Shown: piece after piece, positions 1 to 6,057 of the stretch
How positions within the stretch are numbered: the first letter of the stretch is position 1
Layout of the letters: every line of letters begins with the position of its first letter
Assembly (NCBI GenBank): GCA_030609125.1
Contig: JAUWCW010000031.1
Span: forward strand, 1 to 11,386
Direction of reading: 5' to 3'
DNA length: 11,386 bases
Source: JAUWCW01 sp030609125 [NCBI: Candidatus Rokuibacteriota bacterium]
GTDB lineage: Bacteria; JAUVQV01
Notes under the pieces: generated by a model
What the model was told of the DNA's origin: nothing
The model's input: only the letters and a program-made list of their open reading frames with translations
Databases searched by the model: none
Position numbers and translations under genes: made by a program

Positions 1-107
1 CGAAGAAGGCTGGTGTTATCTCCGGGCGGGAGGGCGGATCGCTCAAGAACTGTGCCGCCAGATCCGACATCGGCAAGAAGCCCAAGAAACAAAAGAAGAA
101 CAAGTAG
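1..107 (+). CDS. C-terminal end of an unidentified lysine-rich-tailed protein (partial)
   Basis: One frame is open from the left edge (first full codon at base 3) to a TAG at 105-107. It gives about 34 residues ending in a strongly basic tail (KKPKKQKKNK). The gene starts outside the window. Only the tail is visible, so no family can be named. Lysine-rich tails of this kind are common on nucleic-acid-binding proteins, but they prove nothing here. It converges on purL with 22 bases between the two stop codons, which is normal packing for a real gene end and is the main reason to accept it. The other two plus frames give less protein-like sequence. It could still be a chance open frame. Confidence 0.4.
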   Translation, partial: KKAGVISGREGGSLKNCAARSDIGKKPKKQKKNK

Positions 108-129
108 GAAAGACGGTGCCGGCCGCGGG

Positions 130-2358
130 TCACTTCCGGAAATTCGCGGCGAAGCTCTCGCGCCACGCCGCGTTCATCGCGTCCAGATCAATGTCGATCC
201 GGGCTGAGCCGGCGGTGACGCGGAGCGAACCTCCGCCGACGGTGCCGATGACCGCCAGGGGAAGGGACTGCACCGACGCCCTGGCCTGCATGTCCTCCAG
301 CGTTTCGGCTGGAACGGAAAAGACGATGCGGCTCTGGGTCTCCCCGAAGAGCAGCGCATCGGGCCGCACGTCGTCCCTGAGCTCCACCCGGGCGCCCAGG
401 GGGGCGTCGGGCCCGGAGAGGCACGATTCGGCCAGCGCCACGGCGAGGCCGCCCTCGGAGCAGTCGTGGGCGGAGGAGACGAGCCCGGCGCCGATGACCG
501 CCATGGTGAACTCCTGGATCCTCTTTTCGAACTCGAGATCTATCCTCGGCGGCAGCCCCTTCTTCAGCCCGTGCACGACCCTGAGGTACTCGGTGCCGCC
601 CAGTTCCTCCCGGTTCTCGCCGAGGAGAAGCACCAGATCGCCTTCGTTCCTGAACCACTGGGTCATGTGCCGGAAAACATCGTCCAGCAGCCCCACCATA
701 CCCACCGTCGGCGTCGGCATGACACCCGTTCCCAGGGTCTCGTTGTAAAAAGAGACGTTGCCTCCCGTGACGGGAGTTCCCAGGGCCCTGCAGGCCTCGC
801 CCAGACCCTCCACGGCCTCCACAAACTGCCACATGATATCGGGCCGCTCCGGGTTGCCGAAGTTCAGGCAATTGGTGATCGCCAGGGGGCGCGCCCCGGC
901 GCAGACCACGTTCCGGGCCGCCTCGGCCACCGCCGCTTTCCCTCCCTCCCTCGGGTCGAGCCAGCAGTGGAGGGGGTTGCAGTCACTCGAGAGGGCGATC
1001 CCTTTCTTCTCCGAGCCCGGCACCCTGATCACGCTTGCGTCCGACCCGGGAAGAACGACGGTGTTGATCCTGACCATGTGATCGTACTGCCCCCAGACCC
1101 AGTCCTTCCGGGCGATGCCCGGAGAGGCGAGGAGCCTGAGCAGGACGTCGCCGAAGTCATCGGGGAGCCCTATGGCTTCGAGATCGAGCCTCTGCAGCTC
1201 GTCCTGCCCCTCGGGGCGCGCGTAGGGACGGTCGCAGACGGGGCCTTCCTCGGCAAGGGGGTGGGCAGGTATCTCGGCAAGGATTTCGTCGCCGAGCCTG
1301 ACCCGCATCATCCTGTCGTCCGTCACGACACCGATGATCTCAGCCTCCAGGTCCCACTTGCGGAAGATCTCCAGGACCTTCCCCTCCGTCCCCTTGTGGG
1401 CCACGATGAGCATCCGCTCCTGGCTCTCGGAGAGCATGAGTTCGTAGGGGACCATCCCCTCTTCGCGCTGGGGGACCTTGCCGAGGTCGATCTCCACGCC
1501 CGCGTCCCCCCGGGAGGCCATTTCGCAGGTCGAGCAGGTGAGGCCCGCCGCTCCCATGTCCTGGATCCCGACGACGTAGTCGGTCTTGAAGAGCTCGAGG
1601 CAGGCCTCCATGAGAAGCTTTTCCGTGAAGGGGTCCCCGACCTGGACGGTGGGTCTTCTCTCCGCGGAGGTCTCGTCGAACTCCTCGGAGGCCATGGTGG
1701 CCCCGTGGATACCGTCCCGCCCTGTCTTGGAGCCGACGTAGATGACGGGGTTGCCCACCCCGCCGGCGCGGCCGAGGAAGATCTGGTCGCCTCTGGCGAT
1801 CCCGAGGTTGAAGACATTCACCAGGGGGTTGCCGTTGTAGCTCTCGTCGAAGAACATCTCTCCCCCGACTGTCGGAACCCCCATGCAGTTGCCGTAGCCC
1901 GCTATGCCTGCCACCACTCCCTCGACGAGATAGCGGTTGCGCGGCTGGTCGAGGGGCCCGAAGCGAAGGGAGTCCATGGAGGCAATGCATCTTGCGCCCA
2001 TGGTGAAGATGTCGCGAAGGATGCCTCCCACACCCGTGGCGGCCCCCTGGTAGGGCTCGATGAAGGAGGGGTGGTTGTGGGACTCCATCTTGAAGACCGC
2101 AACCATGCCGTCACCGATGTCGACGATGCCCGCATTCTCCCCCGGCCCCTGGACTATGGCGGGACCACTGGTGGGCAGCTTCTGCAGGTGGATCTTGCTG
2201 GACTTGTAGGAGCAGTGCTCGGACCACATGACGGAGAAGATGCCGAGTTCGGTGAAGGTGGGCTCCCGCCCCAGGATCTCCTTCACCCTCTCGAAGTCCT
2301 CCGGCGTGAGGCCGTGCTCGGCCACCAGCCCGGGAGTTATCTCGGGATCAGATCTCAT
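130..2358 (-). CDS. purL: Phosphoribosylformylglycinamidine synthase subunit PurL
   Basis: PurL is the synthetase subunit of cytosolic FGAM synthase. It converts FGAR, ATP and ammonia delivered from PurQ into FGAM in de novo purine synthesis. At 742 residues it is the small form, which needs separate PurS and PurQ; both are encoded nearby. Visible family motifs are [12 protein letters not shown] (about 42-54, with the conserved His48), [14 protein letters not shown] (71-84), KMESHNHPS (90-98), the glycine-rich [13 protein letters not shown] (104-116) and [10 protein letters not shown] (264-273). The second half repeats the AIRS-like fold ([17 protein letters not shown]). The ATG at 2358 is chosen because AGGAGA lies about ten bases upstream and the protein then begins like other PurL proteins. 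An in-frame start 32 codons earlier would add an unrelated tail running into the upstream promoter region. It is divergent from purQ, and no frameshift is visible. Confidence 0.97.
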   Translation of the reverse strand: MRSDPEITPGLVAEHGLTPEDFERVKEILGREPTFTELGIFSVMWSEHCSYKSSKIHLQKLPTSGPAIVQGPGENAGIVDIGDGMVAVFKMESHNHPSFIEPYQGAATGVGGILRDIFTMGARCIASMDSLRFGPLDQPRNRYLVEGVVAGIAGYGNCMGVPTVGGEMFFDESYNGNPLVNVFNLGIARGDQIFLGRAGGVGNPVIYVGSKTGRDGIHGATMASEEFDETSAERRPTVQVGDPFTEKLLMEACLELFKTDYVVGIQDMGAAGLTCSTCEMASRGDAGVEIDLGKVPQREEGMVPYELMLSESQERMLIVAHKGTEGKVLEIFRKWDLEAEIIGVVTDDRMMRVRLGDEILAEIPAHPLAEEGPVCDRPYARPEGQDELQRLDLEAIGLPDDFGDVLLRLLASPGIARKDWVWGQYDHMVRINTVVLPGSDASVIRVPGSEKKGIALSSDCNPLHCWLDPREGGKAAVAEAARNVVCAGARPLAITNCLNFGNPERPDIMWQFVEAVEGLGEACRALGTPVTGGNVSFYNETLGTGVMPTPTVGMVGLLDDVFRHMTQWFRNEGDLVLLLGENREELGGTEYLRVVHGLKKGLPPRIDLEFEKRIQEFTMAVIGAGLVSSAHDCSEGGLAVALAESCLSGPDAPLGARVELRDDVRPDALLFGETQSRIVFSVPAETLEDMQARASVQSLPLAVIGTVGGGSLRVTAGSARIDIDLDAMNAAWRESFAANFRK

Positions 2359-2404
2359 CGGCCGTGTCTCCTGGTTGTTGCGGTTCCAAGTGAAACGAGT
2401 GGGA

Positions 2405-2433
2405 ATTAAAGCAGAAACTCCCGCCAAAAGCAA
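2405..2433 (-). promoter_or_regulatory. Candidate sigma-70 promoter for purL
   Basis: Read on the minus strand, TTGCTT (2428-2433) and TTTAAT (2405-2410) are separated by 17 bases. The -10 matches consensus at five of six positions, the -35 at three. Transcription would begin near 2398, giving a leader of about 40 bases that contains the purL ribosome binding site. Assigned by eye, with no experimental support. Confidence 0.4.
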
Positions 2434-2465
2434 CGGACCGAAACACCTTGCCATTCCGGGAAGCC

Positions 2466-2570
2466 CTTCGGCGGAGCTTGTGCTGAACCAAGCCGAAGTG
2501 CCCAGGACAGGCTCGCGACGAGGAATCCCCTCCGCACGTCAGATCCCTCACTTCGCTCGGGATGACGGGC
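2466..2570. repeat. Dispersed-repeat-like intergenic sequence with two small inverted repeats
   Basis: This lies in the 299-bp gap between divergent purL and purQ. The first unit pairs CTTCGGC (2466-2472) with GCCGAAG (2492-2498) around a 19-base loop. The second (2538-2565) holds GTCA...TGAC and TCCC...GGGA arms around CTCACTTCGCTC. On the minus strand it reads like the 'CATCCCGAGCGAAG...GAGGGAT' sequence I recall as a frequent intergenic repeat in many GC-rich bacterial genomes. No credible protein is encoded here; the open frames crossing it simply read through the repeats. Repeat status rests on recollection of the motif and on the palindromes, because only one copy of each lies in the window. 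Confidence 0.45.
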
Positions 2571-2598
2571 CCCATTTCCTTGATCGTGCGGCGCAGAC

Positions 2599-2620
2599 TG
2601 AAGCCTGCCTGAAGCCTGCC
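2599..2620. repeat. Two perfect tandem copies of an 11-bp unit
   Basis: TGAAGCCTGCC occurs at 2599-2609 and again at 2610-2620 without mismatch. The pair abuts the candidate -35 box of purQ. An 11-bp period places both copies on about the same face of the helix, so an activator site is conceivable. Simple replication slippage explains it equally well. Confidence 0.6.
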
Positions 2621-2649
2621 TTGCCAACGATCGGGAATAACCGCATAAT
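2621..2649 (+). promoter_or_regulatory. Candidate sigma-70 promoter for purQ, close enough for a leaderless mRNA
   Basis: TTGCCA (2621-2626) and CATAAT (2644-2649) are spaced 17 bases apart, with four and five matches to consensus respectively. Only eight bases separate the -10 box from the purQ ATG, so the transcript would start at or just before the start codon. No Shine-Dalgarno sequence is visible at normal distance, which agrees with a leaderless message. Confidence 0.5.
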
Positions 2650-2657
2650 ACGTCGCC

Positions 2658-3365
2658 ATGAAATTCGGAGTTATCGTCTTTCCCGGATCGAACTGCGACC
2701 ATGACTGCTACCACGTCATCAAGCACACCCTGGGGCAGGAGTGCCGCTTTCTCTGGCACAGGGAAAAGTCCCTGGGCGACGTGGACACCGTCGTCGTTCC
2801 CGGAGGCTTCGCCCACGGCGACTACCTGCGCTCCGGAGCGATTGCCCGCTTTTCCCCCATCATGGCGGCTGTCGCGGACTTCGCCGGCCGGGGCGGACCC
2901 GTGCTCGGAATCTGCAACGGCTTCCAGGTCCTTCTCGAGGCCGGGCTTCTTCCCGGGGCGATGCTCAGGAACAGGGACCTGAAGTTCATCTGCCGCTACG
3001 TCCGCCTCAGGGCGGAAAACACTGACACCCCCTTCACCCGGCTGATGAAGCCCGGGCAGGTGCTGCACATACCGATCGCCCACAACGAGGGGAACTGGTT
3101 CGCCGACGCCGGGACGTTGGAGGAGATGGAGCGGAACGGCCAGATCGTCTTCCGCTATTGCGACGAAGCGGGGGAAGTGACGGATGCGTCCAACCCCAAC
3201 GGCGCTCTCGGGAACGTGGCGGGCATCACCAGCAGGGGAGGCAACGTCCTTGGGATGATGCCTCACCCGGAGCGGTGCGCCGAAGCGATTCTCGGCGGGG
3301 AAGACGGTCGGCTCATCTTCGAGAGCCTCATCGAACACCTGCAGTCGCACGCCGTCCCGGGATAG
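2658..3365 (+). CDS. purQ: Phosphoribosylformylglycinamidine synthase subunit PurQ (glutamine amidotransferase)
   Basis: PurQ is the class I glutaminase subunit of FGAM synthase. It hydrolyses glutamine and passes ammonia to PurL. The protein has 235 residues, the usual size. It starts with the family's [13 protein letters not shown] block and has [18 protein letters not shown] (46-63). The nucleophile elbow is GICNGFQ with Cys86, and MPHPE supplies the catalytic His203 and Glu205. The ATG at 2658 is the family start. There is no clear ribosome binding site before it, and a promoter-like pair ends eight bases upstream. It is the only complete plus-strand gene in the window: divergent from purL and convergent with purS, although these three are usually co-oriented when clustered. 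Nothing suggests damage. The last few residues (HAVPG) are a short non-conserved tail. Confidence 0.97.
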   Translation: MKFGVIVFPGSNCDHDCYHVIKHTLGQECRFLWHREKSLGDVDTVVVPGGFAHGDYLRSGAIARFSPIMAAVADFAGRGGPVLGICNGFQVLLEAGLLPGAMLRNRDLKFICRYVRLRAENTDTPFTRLMKPGQVLHIPIAHNEGNWFADAGTLEEMERNGQIVFRYCDEAGEVTDASNPNGALGNVAGITSRGGNVLGMMPHPERCAEAILGGEDGRLIFESLIEHLQSHAVPG

Positions 3366-3390
3366 CACCCGGGACCGTCAGCTACAGGTT

Positions 3391-3481
3391 TCAACCCAGG
3401 TCTGCGACTGCGTTGGGCTTGTCGCCCTGTCGTGTTTCTTTTCTTCGTTCCCGGTTGGGCGCAGTCAGGGGCGATAAGGGC
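3391..3481. terminator. Structured purQ/purS convergent intergenic region, possible terminator
   Basis: The 130 bases between convergent purQ and purS contain several pairings and no credible gene. CAACCCA (3392-3398) can pair with TGGG-C-TTG (3414-3421) with one bulge, and a T-rich stretch follows at about 3434-3447, as a plus-strand terminator for purQ would have. GACTGCG (3406-3412) is also complementary to CGCAGTC (3460-3466), and CGCCCTG (3423-3429) nearly to CAGGGGCG (3466-3473). None is a textbook GC stem followed by a clean U-run, so terminator function is an inference. Confidence 0.3.
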
Positions 3482-3495
3482 ACCGAAAGAGTGCT

Positions 3496-3738
3496 CTATT
3501 CTATGTCGAAGCGGTAGTCCTCGATGACCGGGTTGGCCAGCAGCTTGCGGCAGATGGCGTCGAGCTGCTCCTGCGCCTCCTCCCGGCTCGCGCTGTCCAG
3601 CTCGACCTCGATGAATTTCCCGTAGCGAAGGGACTTCACCGACGAGAGGCCAAGATCGTGGAGCGCGTGCTGGATCTGCTTGCCCTGCGGATCGAGCACC
3701 TGCTTCTTCAGAGAGACAACAACGTTTGCCTTGAACAC
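3496..3738 (-). CDS. purS: Phosphoribosylformylglycinamidine synthase subunit PurS
   Basis: PurS is the small bridging subunit that holds PurQ and PurL together and helps pass ammonia between them in FGAM synthase. It has 80 residues, typical for PurS. It opens with an FKANVVVSLKKQVLDPQGKQIQ-like strand and helix, continues with LGLSSVKSLRYGKFIEVEL, and ends with NPVIEDYRFDI. These are the conserved PurS segments. The start is a GTG at 3738, preceded four bases upstream by GGAGGAGG (3743-3750), a strong ribosome binding site. It follows the MBL-fold hydrolase gene by 32 bases and is probably co-transcribed with it. Its partner purQ lies just downstream but on the other strand. Confidence 0.95.
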   Translation of the reverse strand: MFKANVVVSLKKQVLDPQGKQIQHALHDLGLSSVKSLRYGKFIEVELDSASREEAQEQLDAICRKLLANPVIEDYRFDIE

Positions 3739-3770
3739 GCTACCTCCTCCCAGATGGGTAAACCCCGGCC

Positions 3771-4583
3771 CTATTCAGGCCCATGCGCCGATCCGGCCTG
3801 AAGCGCCCTCCCGGCCTTCACGGTCAGGACCTCTCCCTGGGCGGCGACGGTCAGCCTGACCCGGTCGGCCATCCTGCGGCCTTCCAGGATCTTTTTCGCC
3901 GCCCTGAGGGCCAGGTCCGGGTGGTTGTTCTTTTCCGACAGGTGCGCCAGGACGACCTCCTCCAGCTCATCGTGAAGGATCCTCTCCAGGAGCTGACCCG
4001 CCTCCTCGTTGGAAAGATGACCCTGCTTCCCCCGGATGCGGCGTTTCAACTCCCAGGGATAGGAACTCCGGGCGAGCATGCCGGGATCGTGGTTGGACTC
4101 CAGCACCAGCAGGTTGCAGGCGGAGAGGTGCTGCCTCACCAGGGCCGTTGAAAAACCGATATCCGTCGCCAGCCCCGCCTTGACTTCGCCGGACCTGAAC
4201 GTGAAGCCCACCGGGTCCGCCGCGTCGTGGGGAATCGAGAAGGGGCGAACGCGAAGGTCCCCGATCTCGAACTCCCTGCCGGCTTCGATGTCGTTCGTCT
4301 CCACACCCCTGTCCACCTGCCCGTTGCACGCCGCTCGTGTTCCCTCCGTGAGATAGACCGGGATGGCAAAGCGCCGGGCCAGCACGCCCACGCCCTGGAC
4401 ATGATCGGTGTGCTCGTGGGAGACAAGGATGGCCCCGATCTCTTCCGGCCTGCAGCCGACCGTTCCAAGCCGCCTGACGGCTTCGGCGCCGCTCAGACCG
4501 CAGTCGACGAGGATCCGGGTCCCGCCTGCCTCGACGAGGGTGGAATTCCCCAAGCTCCCACTGGCGAGGACATGCAGCTTCAA
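3771..4583 (-). CDS. walJ: MBL-fold metallohydrolase, WalJ/YycJ type
   Basis: This is a soluble metallo-beta-lactamase-fold protein of 270 residues, the usual size of the YycJ/WalJ group. The metal-binding signature SHEHTDH lies at 55-61 (His56, His58, Asp60, His61). Further likely ligands are His119-Asp120 (IPHD), Asp141 (LATDIG), and His189 and His214 late in the protein. The opening MKLHVLASGSLGNSTLVE and the LESNHD and KGQ/GHLSNE-like segments are characteristic of this group. Proposed roles for relatives centre on DNA metabolism or double-strand-break processing (5'-exonuclease activity in some), but the substrate here is unknown. The start is a TTG at 4583 with AAGGAG (4595-4600) about 11 bases upstream. 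That ribosome binding site sits one base from the end of the inverted-repeat element at 4602, so the native promoter region appears to be displaced or replaced. purS follows 32 bases downstream. Confidence 0.88.
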   Translation of the reverse strand: MKLHVLASGSLGNSTLVEAGGTRILVDCGLSGAEAVRRLGTVGCRPEEIGAILVSHEHTDHVQGVGVLARRFAIPVYLTEGTRAACNGQVDRGVETNDIEAGREFEIGDLRVRPFSIPHDAADPVGFTFRSGEVKAGLATDIGFSTALVRQHLSACNLLVLESNHDPGMLARSSYPWELKRRIRGKQGHLSNEEAGQLLERILHDELEEVVLAHLSEKNNHPDLALRAAKKILEGRRMADRVRLTVAAQGEVLTVKAGRALQAGSAHGPE

Positions 4584-4601
4584 CGCGACTGCCGCTCCTT
4601 A

Positions 4602-4780
4602 GGGCTCACGCAAGAATAACTTCCCATTTTCGCATCTCATCTTCAGGCCGTCTTCGGCCGATCCTCAATCACGAAATCCTCGAAAGAGCCCTGCTATTCC
4701 TGCGGTTTCACTCAATCAGATCGACCAAATACGACCTGAATCTGAGCGCGAATTCTGTGAACTTATTCTTGCGTGAACCC
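4602..4780. mobile_element. MITE-like element with terminal inverted repeats, no transposase
   Basis: The left arm at 4602-4623 begins GGGCTCACGCAAGAATAA. The right arm at 4759-4780 is its reverse complement with 20 of 22 bases matching. A shared TTCGC further in extends the similarity to about 33 bases. The 179-bp interior has no credible coding frame. It includes a small hairpin (GGCCG at 4646-4650, CGGCC at 4655-4659) and is visibly less GC-rich than its surroundings. This fits a non-autonomous miniature transposable element or the fused ends of a lost insertion sequence. I cannot see a clear target-site duplication (flanks CTTA and TTCC), so the insertion may be old. Confidence 0.6.
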
Positions 4781-4785
4781 TTCCC

Positions 4786-4813
4786 GCGGTCTTCGCCGGG
4801 CGCGGGCGACCGC
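4786..4813 (-). terminator. GC-rich hairpin downstream of the tlpA-like gene
   Basis: GCGGTC (4786-4791) pairs with GACCGC (4808-4813). Inside these arms GGC can pair with GCC, giving about nine base pairs with a small bulge. It lies some 30 bases past the stop of the minus-strand thioredoxin-like gene, where a terminator is expected. No U-run follows on the minus strand, so it may be an imperfect terminator or an mRNA-end stabiliser. Confidence 0.3.
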
Positions 4814-4841
4814 CGGATGCAAGCCGGGGCGACCCACGGGT

Positions 4842-5474
4842 TCATGGTTCGGATTTGCCGCCGAGTCCGGGCTTGGACGTCACGGCGATAAGATCGAGGA
4901 CGATATCTTCGATGCCGGTCAGGATCTCTTCCTTGCTCCCCTCGCCGAAGCGCCGGTAGATGTTGTGGACCTTGCCCTCGGAGTTGACGGTGATGATGGT
5001 GGGCAGGAAGTTGACGTTCATTGCCAGCGCGAGCCAGTTTGTCTCGTCATAGAGAACGGGGAAGTTCACCTTTACCCCGTGCTGCTTTTCGTAGGCACCG
5101 ATGAAATCCCGGATCACCTGCTCGCCCTTGCGGTACTCACCGTCGGTGTTGATGGAGATCACCACCAGCCCCGAGTACTCGTATTTATTCTGGATGGCGA
5201 TCATGGCGTCGAATTTTTCGACACAGGCCTGGCAGTACATCGACCAGAAGGCGAGAACCACCTTCTTTTCGTACTTGAGCAGATTGCCCAGGTCGAGGTC
5301 CTCCCCGTACAGTCCCTTGGCATGAAAGCTCGGCACGGGATCGCCCGGCCCCACGCCTCCGACAGGGCGAATATAAGCGCCCTCGACACCCGAGCCGGCG
5401 AGGGCCGTGGAGGTCAGGAAAAGGAGGGTGAGAACTGTGCCGATGGCTCCCGTCCGGAATGGCGCTCGCTTCAC
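4842..5474 (-). CDS. Exported TlpA/ResA-like thioredoxin-fold protein with intact CxxC
   Basis: A predicted periplasmic, secreted or membrane-anchored thioredoxin-like protein of 210 residues. Residues 1-26 form a signal peptide: basic MKRAPFR, a hydrophobic run, and cleavage likely after TALA. The fold starts near 45 (GDPVPSFHAKGLYGEDLDL). The redox motif is C81-Q-A-C84 after VVLAFWSMY, and the cis-proline loop is LPT at Pro158, followed by a TVNSEGKV strand. This matches TlpA/ResA-type thiol-disulfide reductases or peroxiredoxin-like relatives; the substrate is unknown. GTG at 5474 is preferred because a purine-rich GGGAG precedes it by about 11 bases and it gives a classic signal peptide. 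The in-frame ATG at 5498 has no ribosome binding site and would add eight charged residues. It lies 98 bases after dut and probably has its own promoter. Confidence 0.85.
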   Translation of the reverse strand: MKRAPFRTGAIGTVLTLLFLTSTALAGSGVEGAYIRPVGGVGPGDPVPSFHAKGLYGEDLDLGNLLKYEKKVVLAFWSMYCQACVEKFDAMIAIQNKYEYSGLVVISINTDGEYRKGEQVIRDFIGAYEKQHGVKVNFPVLYDETNWLALAMNVNFLPTIITVNSEGKVHNIYRRFGEGSKEEILTGIEDIVLDLIAVTSKPGLGGKSEP

Positions 5475-5515
5475 CCTCTCACCCTCTCCCTTAATCATGC
5501 GTTATGATTCGTATA

Positions 5516-5544
5516 AGGATACGGAAGGAGGAAGCAATTTGCAA
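5516..5544 (-). promoter_or_regulatory. Candidate promoter for the tlpA-like gene
   Basis: On the minus strand TTGCAA (5539-5544) and TATCCT (5516-5521) are 17 bases apart, each with four consensus matches. The predicted start near 5509 leaves a leader of about 35 bases to the GTG at 5474, containing its purine-rich ribosome binding site. TATACG a few bases further on is an alternative -10. Confidence 0.33.
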
Positions 5545-5572
5545 GACCGGTGATTCCACGGGAAAAACGCCG

Positions 5573-6022
5573 CTACCGGCCGGTGTGGCCGAATCCCCCT
5601 TCGCCTCGCCCCGAAGGGGGCAGCTCGCTCTCGACCGTCAGTTCCGCCCGGCACACCGGGGCGACGACCATCTGGGCCAGGCGGTCCCCCCGCCGGACCG
5701 TGAAGGGGCTCTTTCCGTGATTGATCAGCGCCAGGCGGATCACGCCGCGGTAGTCGGCATCGATGGTTCCGGGAGAGTTCAGGAGTGTGATCCCGTGTTT
5801 GACTGCCAGCCCGCTCCGCGGCCGTATCTGCGCCTCGTACCCCGGCGGAAGGGCTATGGAGATGCCCGTTGAGACCAGCCCTCTCGCTCCGGGCTCGAGG
5901 ACGACGTCTTCGTCGATGGCGGCGGGAAGATCCATCCCGGCGGCGTGCGCTGTCTGATAGCGGGGAAGGTCGAGACCCTCGCCCTCCGGCTCGATCTTCA
6001 CCTGCACCCTTATGGAATCCAT
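5573..6022 (-). CDS. dut: Deoxyuridine 5'-triphosphate nucleotidohydrolase (dUTPase)
   Basis: Trimeric cytosolic dUTPase hydrolyses dUTP to dUMP and pyrophosphate. This keeps uracil out of DNA and supplies the thymidylate precursor. The protein has 149 residues, the normal size, and all five dUTPase motifs are visible: AAGMDLPA (27-34), [11 protein letters not shown] (68-78), [12 protein letters not shown] (82-93, catalytic Asp88), [10 protein letters not shown] (110-119) and [10 protein letters not shown] (139-148). The ATG at 6022 gives the family N-terminus; an in-frame GTG at 6073 would overlap the upstream gene and add a non-conserved tail. No good ribosome binding site precedes the ATG. 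A TTGACA-containing promoter-like pair ends seven bases upstream, so a leaderless message is possible. The upstream thioredoxin/TPR gene ends 31 bases away. In related genomes dut often follows pnp and an M16 peptidase more directly. Confidence 0.96.
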   Translation of the reverse strand: MDSIRVQVKIEPEGEGLDLPRYQTAHAAGMDLPAAIDEDVVLEPGARGLVSTGISIALPPGYEAQIRPRSGLAVKHGITLLNSPGTIDADYRGVIRLALINHGKSPFTVRRGDRLAQMVVAPVCRAELTVESELPPSGRGEGGFGHTGR

Positions 6023-6029
6023 GGTGCCT

Positions 6030-6057
6030 ATTGTGCGGGCGAAAGCCGGACTGTCAA
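6030..6057 (-). promoter_or_regulatory. Candidate promoter for dut overlapping the upstream gene's stop codon
   Basis: On the minus strand a perfect TTGACA (6052-6057) is followed after 16 bases by CACAAT (6030-6035), which matches the -10 consensus at four positions. The -35 covers the TGA stop of the upstream gene. Seven bases separate the -10 from the dut ATG, so transcription would start at the start codon. Confidence 0.42.

Noticed and set aside
108-129. Bidirectional terminator between the left-edge gene and purL
   Set aside because: The GGCCGCGG/CCGGCC text is locally palindromic, but no stem with a workable loop forms. The T-rich minus-strand stretch beyond it is just the complement of the lysine codons.
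466-2409. A 647-codon plus-strand open frame antisense to purL
   Set aside because: It mirrors purL in a GC-rich genome, where antisense frames stay open by codon bias. Its translation is low-complexity (many His, Asp, Gly, Val), with no domain and no ribosome binding site, whereas purL is unmistakable.
2359-2454. N-terminal extension of PurL to an earlier start at 2454
   Set aside because: The extra 32 residues are not PurL-like and would need transcription from upstream of the candidate promoter. The ATG at 2358 has its own ribosome binding site.
2348-2659. Minus-strand open frame of 103 codons in the purL-purQ gap
   Set aside because: It runs through palindromic repeat sequence and the purL promoter and leader, overlaps the purL start in another frame, and its translation reads like translated repeat.
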